A DNA stretch of 62,736 nucleotides, taken from an uncultured Oscillospiraceae bacterium. Lineage in GTDB: Bacteria; Bacillota; Clostridia; Oscillospirales; Oscillospiraceae. Under the pieces are notes generated by a model, which saw nothing but the letters and a program-made list of their open reading frames with translations, searched no databases and was not told where the DNA came from. Location: contig CANQCS010000010.1 in assembly GCA_947589745.1 (NCBI GenBank), positions 1 to 62,736 of the forward strand, in the 5' to 3' direction. The position numbers were made by a program, and so were the translations under genes. Positions within the stretch are counted from its first letter, which is position 1, and the number at the start of each line of letters is the position of its first letter. Shown here in pieces: positions 7,204-14,976 of this stretch.

Positions 7204-7944
7204 GCTGTGCTGTGGAACAGTTGAGCGCAGATTAGTTGGGCGGTGGCATCGTAGGGAAACAGTATCGATAGCCTGGTGATTGCAAAGGAAGCGCTTCGTA
7301 GCGCCCTGCAACGCCACTCAACGACGCGCAGAGGCATGGAATCGAGACGAATAGCACGGGCGGGCCTTGCCGCGAGTAGCGACGGCAAAGCAGGGCGAGG
7401 CAAGGCCGCGTATGGGCGAGGTGTAGCCGGCGCAGCTGTGAGCATCAACGGCAGAGCATCGTGAAGTGAAGAAACGCGAGGGCTTCGCGAGGTACGGAAT
7501 GGCTGTGTATCGGCAGGGCAGGGCTGCGCGGTGAATATCTGCGCAATGGTGAGGCGAAGCGTAGTCAAGAACGGCAAGGGGAAAGCCCGGAGAATCGTGG
7601 ACTGGCAAAGGTTACGCGCTGAGTACCGGAGCCTCGCAATGGAAGTGCTGCGTAAGGCCAAGTACGGCAGGGACATTGCGTTGCGCCGCCCGGCAGAGCT
7701 CCGCAGCGGCTCAGATAGGATACGCAGCGAAAGGCAAAGGAATCGAATGGCAGAGTTTCGTGGTGAACCGTTAGCAAAGGAACAGCTGCGTATTGAACAG
7801 CGACGGTTTGCAAGGGAAACGCGTGGAAAAGCCGGGATTGGCAAAGGAAAAGCCCAGCAGAGAGATGCGGAGCTAAGGAATTGCACAGCCAAGTCCAGCA
7901 TTGCGACGGAAAGGAAATGCCAAGCACTGAGAAGCAGTACATTG
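7204..7944. repeat. Non-coding array with G at every fifth base and a 31-bp superperiod
   Basis: The plus strand can be cut almost without gaps into pentamers of the form NNNNG, with an extra base about every 31 bp. In 7688-7944, 48 of 51 phased positions are G. Eight clean 31-bp blocks consist of one hexamer ending in GG (CAATGG, CAGCGG, CAAAGG, CTAAGG, CGACGG or GCAGGG) plus five pentamers. They lie at 7513-7543, 7544-7574, 7637-7667, 7704-7734, 7735-7765, 7842-7872, 7873-7903 and 7904-7934. The pentamers are not copies of each other; only the phase is kept. Open frames crossing it on both strands are by-products of this composition. The array fills the whole space between the RAMP-like gene and the HNH gene. 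Confidence 0.85.
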
Positions 7945-7990
7945 CCGAACATTTGACCATCAAAAATACAGAAAGGAGGTCACGGCCTTT

Positions 7991-8500
7991 ATGGCCACAA
8001 GAGTCTTTAAGTACGATCTTACAGGGGAACGGTTCGGGAAACTTGTGGCGATTGAAGCAACAGAACAGAGGAAACATGGAAAAGTTGTGTGGCTTTGCCG
8101 GTGCGACTGCGGAAACACTTGCATGGTCATGTCAACACGATTGGTCAGTGGGCATACAAAATCCTGCGGATGCTATAGCAGTGAGCGCACAATCGAGATG
8201 AACACAACGCACGGCGGAACAAGATCGCGTTTGTTTTCAATTTGGGGTTCCATGAAAACTCGTTGTTTCAATCCACGGTCAAAATCTTTTGGTTACTATG
8301 GCGGGCGTGGAATAACGGTTTGCCCAGAATGGGAACACGACTTCTCAGCTTTTCAAAAATGGGCAATGGCGAACGGCTACAGAGACGATCTGACGCTTGA
8401 CCGTATTGACGCAAACGGGAACTACTCTCCAGAAAATTGCCGATGGGCCACATGGCACGAGCAACGTCTCAATAGGAGGGGGGCGGCAAATGCGGTATAA
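7991..8500 (+). CDS. HNH endonuclease-like protein with N-terminal zinc ribbon
   Basis: 169 residues. The N-terminal half has [10 protein letters not shown], found in AP2/HNH phage proteins, and a CRCDCGN...CGC set of cysteines that may bind zinc. The C-terminal half contains [15 protein letters not shown] and [21 protein letters not shown], the core of the HNH nuclease fold. Such genes are usually free-standing homing endonucleases. It starts 46 bases after the pentamer array with AGAAAGGAGGT upstream, and has lower GC than its neighbours, which fits separate acquisition. Confidence 0.8.
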   Translation: MATRVFKYDLTGERFGKLVAIEATEQRKHGKVVWLCRCDCGNTCMVMSTRLVSGHTKSCGCYSSERTIEMNTTHGGTRSRLFSIWGSMKTRCFNPRSKSFGYYGGRGITVCPEWEHDFSAFQKWAMANGYRDDLTLDRIDANGNYSPENCRWATWHEQRLNRRGAANAV

Positions 8501-8675
8501 AGTTTGCCAGAATTGTGGTGCACACTTGGATTTCGGGGAACGCTGCGATTGCAGGGACAAAAAGGAGGCCGCCCCGCTGGCACGGGAACGGCCCCAGGCA
8601 AAAATACCCGATTCCAGTGTAGCAGTCAGCGCGGCGGATGTCAAGGCCGGGAGGTCCGCAAATGACGAAAGCTGA
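8490..8675 (+). CDS. Small zinc-ribbon protein
   Basis: 61 residues starting at ATG 8490 after AGGAGGGG, overlapping the end of the HNH gene. [16 protein letters not shown] at the N-terminus is a compact four-cysteine metal-binding knuckle; the rest is polar. Function unknown. Confidence 0.65.
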   Translation: MRYKVCQNCGAHLDFGERCDCRDKKEAAPLARERPQAKIPDSSVAVSAADVKAGRSANDES

Positions 8676-9027
8676 GGAGCTGCGGCGGCTGCGTGTCAGC
8701 CGCCAGATACCGGCCAAGGATATGGTCGCCGTGGTCCAGGAGCTCTACCCGCGCTTCGACAAGCCGACGCTGAGCAGGTGTGAGCACGGCGGCGAGTGCG
8801 GCGTATCCATCCCGGACGATGCCCTGGAGCTGCTCTATGACCGGTTTGCCCCGGACCTCAAACAGCACATCCAGGACCGCAGGAAGGACCGGCACCGACT
8901 GACGTGTAAAGTATCGGCCCGGCTGGACGCGACGGTTTTCGAGGCGTTGCAACGGCGCATAGAGGCCGATGGATACGCCACCGTCCAGAGCTGGCTCACC
9001 GATATGGTGATGGCATACATCGAGTAA
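8662..9027 (+). CDS. Phage protein with basic C-terminal domain, possibly DNA-binding
   Basis: 121 residues from ATG 8662 (GGAGGT upstream), overlapping the preceding gene. The N-terminal part ([19 protein letters not shown]...LSRCEHGG) reads like a XRE-type helix-turn-helix. The C-terminal part (ARLDATVFEALQRRIEADGYATVQSWLTDMV) resembles a ribbon-helix-helix. It lies just before the recombination genes and may regulate them. Confidence 0.6.
   Translation: MTKAEELRRLRVSRQIPAKDMVAVVQELYPRFDKPTLSRCEHGGECGVSIPDDALELLYDRFAPDLKQHIQDRRKDRHRLTCKVSARLDATVFEALQRRIEADGYATVQSWLTDMVMAYIE
8945..8954. repeat. Dispersed palindrome CGTTGCAACG, copy 1
   Basis: Perfect 10-bp palindrome that occurs six times in the prophage (8945, 18161, 19989, 28528, 36649, 57171) and not in the flanks. 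See the finding. Confidence 0.6.
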
Positions 9028-9070
9028 TCAGCGGCACAACGCCGCCACCAATAGAAAGGAGATTTTTACC

Positions 9071-10036
9071 ATGATTCGCAACCCCAACGACATCCGAGAG
9101 GGCGAGAAGAAGATCCGCATGCTGATCGCCGGTTATCCCGGCATCGGCAAGTCCACCCTGGCCCTCTCCGCGCCCAACCCCCTGCATATCGACGTGGACT
9201 TCGGCATCGACCGCATCGAGCCCCGCTACCGCAAGCCCTACATCCAGCCCAGCAGCTATGAGGAGATCCTGGGGGACCTGGTGCCTATGAACCTGACCGA
9301 CTTTGACACGCTGGTCTTTGACACCGGCGGCAAGCTGATCTCCCTGATGTCCCTCTGGGCCATCAAGAAAGATCCCAAGTACGGCCAGCGCGACGGCTCC
9401 CTCTCCCTCAAGGGATACGGCTTCGTCGGCAAGGAGTTTGTCCGGCTGATGGACTACTGCTTCTATGAGCTCCAAAAAAACATCGTCATCGTGTTCCACG
9501 CCACGGAGGAAAAGGACGGCGATAACACCCGGCTCCGCATCAAGGTCGAGGGCCAGACCAAGAACAACGTCTGGGAGCCCATGGACCTGGGCGGCTTCGT
9601 GGAGATTTACGGCAATGACCGCACCATCGGCTTCTCCAACTGCGAGCGGTACTTTGCCAAGGGGACCCGCGGCATCAGCGGCGTTCGGAAGATCCCCGCT
9701 CTGACGCCCACCAGCCCCAATGACTTCCTGACCAGACTGTTCGCCGAGTACAACGCCAGGGCCACTGCCGAGGTAGAGCAGGCCGCGGCCGCCAAGGCCG
9801 CCTATGACGCCGCCATGGAGCAGGGCCGCGCCCTGGTGGAGACTATCGTGGATGCTGACAGCGCCAACGCCGCCAAGGCTCAGTACGCCAACATTCAGCA
9901 TGCGCTCACCTCCAACAAGGAGATCGGCGTCCTCTGGAATGCCAAGATCAAGGCCTGCGGCCTGATGTACGACCGAGTGCTCCAGAAGTATACCGTGGCG
10001 CCGCAGGCCGATGGAGGCACAAAGGGGGCGGAGTAA
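9071..10036 (+). CDS. Sak4-like AAA ATPase, recombination mediator
   Basis: 321-residue phage nucleotide-binding protein of the RecA-like AAA_24 group. The Walker A is GYPGIGKST (21-29), and the Walker B is in TLVFDT (about 80-85). A long alanine-rich helical tail lies at about 220-285. Proteins of this type (Sak4) act as single-strand annealing or recombinase-like factors and are usually coupled to an exonuclease and an SSB. Both occur here (10037 and 12347). A ribosome site (AAAGGAGATTTTT) precedes the ATG. Confidence 0.8.
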   Translation: MIRNPNDIREGEKKIRMLIAGYPGIGKSTLALSAPNPLHIDVDFGIDRIEPRYRKPYIQPSSYEEILGDLVPMNLTDFDTLVFDTGGKLISLMSLWAIKKDPKYGQRDGSLSLKGYGFVGKEFVRLMDYCFYELQKNIVIVFHATEEKDGDNTRLRIKVEGQTKNNVWEPMDLGGFVEIYGNDRTIGFSNCERYFAKGTRGISGVRKIPALTPTSPNDFLTRLFAEYNARATAEVEQAAAAKAAYDAAMEQGRALVETIVDADSANAAKAQYANIQHALTSNKEIGVLWNAKIKACGLMYDRVLQKYTVAPQADGGTKGAE

Positions 10037-10648
10037 TTGGACCGCTATCTGATGACCCACTCGCTGCTGTCCTCCTGGCTGTACGCCATCAAGGAGAATC
10101 CTTATGAGGACATGACCACCGAGCGTGACCCCATGGATGAATTTATGACGGTGCTGCGCCGGGAGCCGACGCCGACCACGGAGGCGATGCAGAAGGGCAT
10201 CGACTTTGAAAATCTCGTGACCGCCATCCTCGGCGGCCAGGGGGACCCCAAAAACAAATGGTATGACGCCGCCGTGAAGGTGGCGGGCATCATCCGTGGC
10301 GGCGTTCTCCAGGTGCGGGTGCGCAAGGAGATTCAGGTGGGCGACCTGACCCTTGTCCTCTACGGACGACTGGATGCGCTCAAGGCCGGCGGCGTCTATG
10401 ACATCAAATTCTCCGGCAGCTATGACCGGGGCAAGTATTTCACCAGCACTCAGCACCCCGTGTACCTGGAGATCGTCCCGGAGGCGGAGCACTTCACCTA
10501 CCTTGTGAGCAACGGGTCCGAGGTCTGGACGGAGCAATACCGGCGGGAGGATACGCCCAGCATCTTCCCTATCATATCTGACTTCCTGGACTGGCTGACC
10601 GTTCACGGCCTGCTGGAGCTATACAAGGAGAAGTGGTTGGCCAAATGA
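10037..10648 (+). CDS. PD-(D/E)XK nuclease, Cas4/RecB-like exonuclease
   Basis: 203 residues; TTG start directly after the stop of the ATPase gene. The nuclease signature is readable: Glu in GIDFENLV (about 58), Asp in GRLDAL (113), D-I-K at 122-124 and Gln-His at about 139-140 before a Tyr. This is the RecB/Cas4 order. It should resect DNA ends for the Sak4-like protein next to it. Confidence 0.75.
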   Translation: MDRYLMTHSLLSSWLYAIKENPYEDMTTERDPMDEFMTVLRREPTPTTEAMQKGIDFENLVTAILGGQGDPKNKWYDAAVKVAGIIRGGVLQVRVRKEIQVGDLTLVLYGRLDALKAGGVYDIKFSGSYDRGKYFTSTQHPVYLEIVPEAEHFTYLVSNGSEVWTEQYRREDTPSIFPIISDFLDWLTVHGLLELYKEKWLAK

Positions 10649-11172
10649 AAGGACGGCTGATCGACCTCTCCATGGGCCTTAACCGGCGGCAGCGGGTGAC
10701 CATCGAGATCGACCGGGACTTCCGTGCCGACTATGAGCGGCTGAAAGATGCCGACCTGGACGTGGAGATCAAGAAGCACCGCAACCGGCGCTCCTTGTCT
10801 GCCAACGCTTATTTTCACGTCCTGGTCAACAAAATCGCCGCCGAGACCGGCGAGGGCGACGATGCCGTCAAAAACCGGCTGGTGTGCGAGTACGGGGCGT
10901 TGGCCAAGGACAAAGACGGCCTGACGGTGGGGTTCAAGCTCCCGGTCTCAGTCGATGTGTCCACCATCTATCCCTACGTCAAGTGCTTCGACACCCGCGA
11001 GGAAAACGGGAAACTGTTCCGGTGCTATCTGGTTTACAAGCAGACTCACCTCATGGACAGCAAGGAAATGGCCCATCTGATTGATGGGGCCATTGAGACC
11101 GCCAAGGAGCTGGGCATTGAGACCGATACGCCTGAAGTATTAGCGAGGTACAAAGATGAATGGAACCACTGA
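10645..11172 (+). CDS. Phage recombination-associated protein, NinB/HNHc-like
   Basis: 175 residues; ATG 10645 overlaps the preceding TGA. The protein has an N-terminal MGLNRRQRVTIEI segment, a basic region with SLSANAYFHVLVNKIA, and conserved-looking VYKQTHLMDSKEM. These are features of NinB-like or putative HNHc nucleases found beside phage annealing proteins. The assignment rests on similarity of pattern and position. Its last residues (TPEVLARYKDEW) are repeated at the end of the following HNH gene. Confidence 0.55.
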   Translation: MKGRLIDLSMGLNRRQRVTIEIDRDFRADYERLKDADLDVEIKKHRNRRSLSANAYFHVLVNKIAAETGEGDDAVKNRLVCEYGALAKDKDGLTVGFKLPVSVDVSTIYPYVKCFDTREENGKLFRCYLVYKQTHLMDSKEMAHLIDGAIETAKELGIETDTPEVLARYKDEWNH

Positions 11173-11719
11173 AATCTGGCGGATTGTTTCAGGTTATCCG
11201 TTTTATAGCGTCAGCAACCTTGGAAGAGTTCGCAGCGATAACCCCTACTCGCACAAGGAGCCGTTGATTATGCATCCGTATCCGGATAAAGACGGCCACA
11301 TGAAAGTGAGGCTGTGTAAGGATGGGGCCGTAAAAAACTTCTTTGTCCACCGGCTTGTCGCGGCGGCGTTCATCGACAATCCCCTAGGCCTCCCCATCGT
11401 AAACCACAAGGACGAGAACCCGGCGAATAATTGCGCCGAGAACCTGGAGTGGTGTACCGCCCGCGAGAATACCGTTTACAAGGGAATGCCAGTAAGACGG
11501 GCTGCAAGCCTTCGCCGTCAAATCGCCCAAAAGAGTATGGACGGCAAGGTCATCAGAATTTGGGAGAGCCGCGCCGCCATCCAGAGGCAGACGGGTTTTT
11601 CTGGCGGGAACATCACGATGGCCTGCCAGGGAAAACGAACTTCTGCGCATGGATATTTATGGGAATATGTAACGCCGGAGCAGCTGGCCCGGTACAAGGA
11701 GGAGTGGAGCAGAAGATGA
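11156..11719 (+). CDS. NUMOD4/HNH homing endonuclease
   Basis: 187 residues. NUMOD4-like start (EIWRIVSGYPFYSVSNLGRVRS), then an HNH core (VHRLVAAAFI...VNHKDENPANNCAENLEWC), then a NUMOD1-like DNA-binding helix (AAIQRQTGFSGGNITMAC). The gene begins inside the last codons of the preceding gene. It ends with TPEQLARYKEEW, nearly the same as that gene's end, and it overlaps the next start codon. This looks like a homing insertion at a gene junction that carried or rebuilt the target's tail. Confidence 0.85.
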   Translation: MNGTTEIWRIVSGYPFYSVSNLGRVRSDNPYSHKEPLIMHPYPDKDGHMKVRLCKDGAVKNFFVHRLVAAAFIDNPLGLPIVNHKDENPANNCAENLEWCTARENTVYKGMPVRRAASLRRQIAQKSMDGKVIRIWESRAAIQRQTGFSGGNITMACQGKRTSAHGYLWEYVTPEQLARYKEEWSRR

Positions 11720-12114
11720 GGACCGTCATCTGCGACTACTGTGGCCAGCAGGCCGAATTTGTGGACAGCAAAGCGGTCTACGGCCGCAGCTACGGCATGA
11801 TGTACCTTTGCCGTAACTGCGGGGCCTATGTCGGGGTCCACAAAGGGACCGACGAGCCCCTGGGCCGTCTGGCCAATGTGGAGCTGCGCAACTGGAAGAT
11901 GGCCGCGCACAGAGCATTTGACCCACTGTGGGAGCGAGGCCCGTTCATGGGTTGTCGCAGGGCCGCCTACTGGTGGCTGGCTCAGAGAATGGGCCTCCCC
12001 ATTGAAAAGACCCACATCGGCATGTTCAACGTGGAGCAGTGCCGGAGGGCAATCAACATCATCAACTATGAATCAAAAGGAGATTTTAACCATGGAAGAC
12101 AACTGCATCAATAA
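11716..12114 (+). CDS. DUF3268-type zinc-finger phage protein
   Basis: 132 residues from ATG 11716. A CDYCG...CRNCG zinc-binding pair frames the N-terminus. The following GAYVGVHKGTDEPLGRLAN and FDPLWERG segments are the hallmarks of the DUF3268 family common in phages of Clostridia. Its role is unknown. AAGGAGG inside the preceding HNH gene supplies the ribosome site. Confidence 0.75.
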   Translation: MRTVICDYCGQQAEFVDSKAVYGRSYGMMYLCRNCGAYVGVHKGTDEPLGRLANVELRNWKMAAHRAFDPLWERGPFMGCRRAAYWWLAQRMGLPIEKTHIGMFNVEQCRRAINIINYESKGDFNHGRQLHQ

Positions 12115-12343
12115 GACCGTCCAGGAGGACGTCGAAACCTCTGTGGAGAAGAACGATACCGTTGATGTCGTTATCGACGAGGACTTTCTCTGCATCCCCC
12201 GCACCCGGTATGAAGCCCTGATCCGGACTGAGGTGATACTGGAAATGGTCCACCGCATCCTGGCTGTCATGGATAAGTACGACGCCTACGATGCGCTGAG
12301 GGTCATTCTGGGGTTCAAAAAATCCCGCGAGGACGAGGACTGA
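12092..12343 (+). CDS. Small acidic phage protein
   Basis: 83 residues from ATG 12092 (AAAAGGAGA upstream), overlapping the preceding gene by 23 bases. Acidic N-terminus, then a helical part (LIRTEVILEMVHRILAVMDKYDAYDALRVIL). Directly before ssb. Function unknown. Confidence 0.6.
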   Translation: MEDNCINKTVQEDVETSVEKNDTVDVVIDEDFLCIPRTRYEALIRTEVILEMVHRILAVMDKYDAYDALRVILGFKKSREDED

Positions 12344-12346
12344 CCG

Positions 12347-12874
12347 ATGCTGAACCGCATCATCATCATGGGCCGCCTGGTGCGGGACCCGGAGCTGCGG
12401 AGCACGCAATCCGGGCTGGCGGTCACCAGCTTCACCCTGGCAGTGGACCGGGACTTCAAGGACAGGCAGTCCGGCGAGAAGGCCGTGGATTTCATCGACG
12501 TGGTGGCCTGGCGCAGCACCGCTGAGTTCGTCTGCAAGTATTTCTCCAAGGGGCGCATGGCGGTGGTGGAGGGTCGCCTCCAGATCCGCGACTGGAACGA
12601 CCGTGACGGCAATAAGCGCCGCAGCGCAGAGGTCGTGGCAGACAGCGTTTACTTTGGGGACAGCAAGCGGGACAACAACTCCAGCGGCGACGGCTATGGC
12701 CCGCCCCCCTACGGTGTGCCGGCGCAGTCTGGCAGCGGCTACAACCGGGGCTACGGCGGCGGTCCGTCCACCGGCGGGGCCCCGTCCCCGCAGTCCTCGC
12801 CCTATCCGCCGTCCGATTACAGCGGCCAGGGATTCCAGGACATTGAAGACGACGACGGTGACCTGCCGTTCTGA
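12347..12874 (+). CDS. ssb: Single-stranded DNA-binding protein
   Basis: 175 residues. The OB-fold occupies about 1-108 (MLNRIIIMGRLVRDPELR, FTLAVDRDF, VDFIDVVAWR, GRMAVVEGRLQ). A Gly/Pro/Ser-rich linker follows, and the acidic tip DDDGDLPF recruits partner proteins. It covers single strands in phage replication and works with the Sak4-like ATPase and the nuclease upstream. Confidence 0.95.
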   Translation: MLNRIIIMGRLVRDPELRSTQSGLAVTSFTLAVDRDFKDRQSGEKAVDFIDVVAWRSTAEFVCKYFSKGRMAVVEGRLQIRDWNDRDGNKRRSAEVVADSVYFGDSKRDNNSSGDGYGPPPYGVPAQSGSGYNRGYGGGPSTGGAPSPQSSPYPPSDYSGQGFQDIEDDDGDLPF

Positions 12875-12925
12875 CCATAGAGGGCGCCCCTAACGGGGCG
12901 TCCCTCCATAGGAGGAGGATACGAC

Positions 12926-13717
12926 ATGGCAAATTACAGAAATGTCAGCGTGGCATTCTGGACGGACCCGAAGGTCGTCGATGAGTTTACCCCAGAGGAC
13001 AGGTACATCTACTTCTACTGCCTCACCAATCCGCACACCAACCTCTGCGGCTGCTACGAGGTGAGCGTCAAGCAGATCGCCAACGAGACGGGCTACAACG
13101 AGGACACGGTCCGGCGGCTGTTGAAGCGGCTGGACAAGGACCACGACGTCATCCGGTACAGCGCCACGACGAAAGAGCTGCTGGTCCTCAACTGGTATCG
13201 CTATAACTGGTCGGCATCGGAAAAGCTCAACAAGCCCCTGCTGGACGGTATTTGCGCCGTCAAAAATGACGGATTCCGCGAGTACCTGGCCGACAGGTAC
13301 AACGAGCGGGACAGCGTGACCCAGCCCTATGACGGCCGGGTAGAGGCCCGCCACCGGGAGGCGGCGGCCCTGCCTGTCCCCGCGTCGGATGACGCCCGGC
13401 CAGGAGGAGCGCCGCCGCCGGAGAAACAGGTCAAGCACAAATACGGCCAGTACGGCTGGGTGCGCCTGACGGACGCCGAGTATTCCCGGCTGACCGCAGA
13501 CCTGGGGCCGGAGGAGCTGCAGCGGTGCATCACCTACATAGACGAGAGCGCCCAATCAAACGGGAACAAGAACAAGTGGAAGGACTGGAACCTGGTCATC
13601 CGGAAGTGCAACCGGCAGCGGTGGGGCATATCCCGATACGGAGCACCGGCCAGCCAGGCGCAAGGAGCCCTGGAGGACCTGCAAGTCCTTCACCGGCAGT
13701 TCTCCGAGGAGGGATAG
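12926..13717 (+). CDS. Replisome organiser, DnaD-like
   Basis: 263 residues. The N-terminal winged helix (about 1-95; CGCYEVSVKQIANETGYNEDTVRRLLKRL) is typical of phage replisome organiser proteins. A proline-rich linker follows, then a C-terminal basic domain (EELQRCITYIDESAQ...WKDWNLVIRKC). It probably binds the phage origin and recruits the host helicase. GGAGGAGG lies before the ATG. No iteron-like repeats are evident inside the gene. Confidence 0.7.
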   Translation: MANYRNVSVAFWTDPKVVDEFTPEDRYIYFYCLTNPHTNLCGCYEVSVKQIANETGYNEDTVRRLLKRLDKDHDVIRYSATTKELLVLNWYRYNWSASEKLNKPLLDGICAVKNDGFREYLADRYNERDSVTQPYDGRVEARHREAAALPVPASDDARPGGAPPPEKQVKHKYGQYGWVRLTDAEYSRLTADLGPEELQRCITYIDESAQSNGNKNKWKDWNLVIRKCNRQRWGISRYGAPASQAQGALEDLQVLHRQFSEEG

Positions 13718-13720
13718 CGT

Positions 13721-14233
13721 TTGACCAAGCGGGAAATGACGGAGCTGTTCTCCCTGATGCTGCTGGCATGGCCCAATGCGGAGCTGTTCCGGGGCGGCAT
13801 CGGGAAACTGGGTCCCACGATAAAATTGTGGACGGCATCCACGGCCAACGTGGACTTCTGGACCGGGGGACAGGCGGTCTACCGCTTGATCAGGACCAAC
13901 AAATTCCCTCCCAGCATCAGCGAATTTCTTGACCGGGCCAATGAGGTGGACCTGGAGGTCAAGCGCATATCCGAGCAGACCATCCAAGAGATCAGGAACG
14001 TGCGCTCCCTGGGCCGCTCCCTGGATGACTACTACCGCTCGCTGCGCCGGGGTAGCTTCACCAGAGCAGTCATTGACTCCCTTGGTGGAGTAGGCAAGCT
14101 GTCTATCCCTCTGGCCAACGGACAGGCCATGTGGAACCTGAGCGGCATCGAGGCTGCCTGCCGGAAGGTCATCCAGGACAAGCCAGCGATGGTCGCCGGA
14201 GGGCAGTTCCAAGCACTGCCACCAAAAACATAG
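13721..14233 (+). CDS. Helicase loader/inhibitor-like protein (G39P-type N-terminus)
   Basis: 170 residues; TTG start with GAGGAGGG upstream. The N-terminal 75 residues (MTELFSLMLLAWPN..., FPPSISEFLDRA) resemble the helicase loader-inhibitor G39P of Bacillus phage SPP1. The C-terminal part is basic and helical. It directly follows the replisome organiser, as a loader would. Confidence 0.55.
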   Translation: MTKREMTELFSLMLLAWPNAELFRGGIGKLGPTIKLWTASTANVDFWTGGQAVYRLIRTNKFPPSISEFLDRANEVDLEVKRISEQTIQEIRNVRSLGRSLDDYYRSLRRGSFTRAVIDSLGGVGKLSIPLANGQAMWNLSGIEAACRKVIQDKPAMVAGGQFQALPPKT

Positions 14234-14242
14234 GAGGACACC

Positions 14243-14449
14243 ATGAAACAAGGAAAACCGCCGCGCCAGATGCGGCGCTGGAAAGAAAATCTGTGTATCG
14301 CCGCCTGCGTCCTGGGCTTTCTGCTGATTCTTGGGACCTTCGGCGCGGCGGACCTTGGCCAAATCTCTCTTTGCCAGATGATAGCGCAATCTGTCCTTGG
14401 ACTGGCCCTGTTCGTCGGAGGCGGGATATTGGGAGGTATCATCGACTGA
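14243..14449 (+). CDS. Small membrane protein
   Basis: 68 residues with a basic N-terminus and two hydrophobic segments (about 18-38 and 48-66), the last one glycine-rich. AGGAGGACACC precedes the ATG, and the stop overlaps the next start. Function unknown. Confidence 0.65.
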   Translation: MKQGKPPRQMRRWKENLCIAACVLGFLLILGTFGAADLGQISLCQMIAQSVLGLALFVGGGILGGIID

Positions 14450-14958
14450 TGGTGAAGCGGAAGGACCCGGAGCGTCAGCGGATCGGCGCCGTCAACAGGG
14501 CGCTGGGCAAGCGGTTTGAGGCCCGCCTGGACGCGACCTTTGAATACTACCGCGCCAGAGGATTCGCTTTCGTGGAGAAGACCCCGGAGCCGATGAAGGT
14601 GATCGGCCGGCTGGAGCAGGGCAGGTTCGTTGCCTGCTATGAGAAAAAGGCCCAGCCTGACTACAAGGGCATCATCAAAGGCGGGCGGACGGTTCTGTTC
14701 GAGGCGAAATTTACCACCGATGGCCGCATCGAGCAGAGCCGGGTCCTCCCCAGCCAGGCCGACTACATGACCCAGCATGAGCAATTGGGGGCCCGCTGCT
14801 ATGTCCTGGTGGGGTTTGGGTCCGGTGCAGTCTATCGTGTCCCATGGTCCGTGTGGGCGGACATGAAGACCCACTTCGGTCACAAATACGCCACCGAGGC
14901 TGAGCTTGCCGGGTATCGCGTATCCACCGCGTGGAATGACACGCTGCTGATTTTTTGA
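14449..14958 (+). CDS. Holliday junction resolvase, RecU-like
   Basis: 169 residues from ATG 14449. Nuclease core residues of the RecU/VRR-NUC type: Glu in GKRFEARL (24), Asp in AQPDYKG (71) and E-A-K in LFEAKF (85-87), followed by YVLVGF. It would resolve branched DNA before packaging. It lies at the end of the replication block. Confidence 0.75.
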   Translation: MVKRKDPERQRIGAVNRALGKRFEARLDATFEYYRARGFAFVEKTPEPMKVIGRLEQGRFVACYEKKAQPDYKGIIKGGRTVLFEAKFTTDGRIEQSRVLPSQADYMTQHEQLGARCYVLVGFGSGAVYRVPWSVWADMKTHFGHKYATEAELAGYRVSTAWNDTLLIF

Positions 14959-14976
14959 TTTGAAAGGAGCTATCCA

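Noticed and set aside
7513-7934. CRISPR-like array because of the 31-bp blocks
   Set aside because: The blocks are not copies of one repeat and there are no spacers; only the position of G is shared. No cas genes apart from a weak RAMP resemblance in the neighbour.
7531-7956. Open frame of 141 codons, and long frames on the minus strand, across the pentamer array
   Set aside because: The five-base phase with occasional slips shifts through all codon positions; the frames have no ribosome site, and their absence of stops follows from the NNNNG composition. Better explained as non-coding.
8996-10606. 536-codon minus-strand open frame over the Sak4-like and nuclease genes
   Set aside because: Same kind of antisense shadow; the plus-strand genes carry Walker and nuclease motifs.
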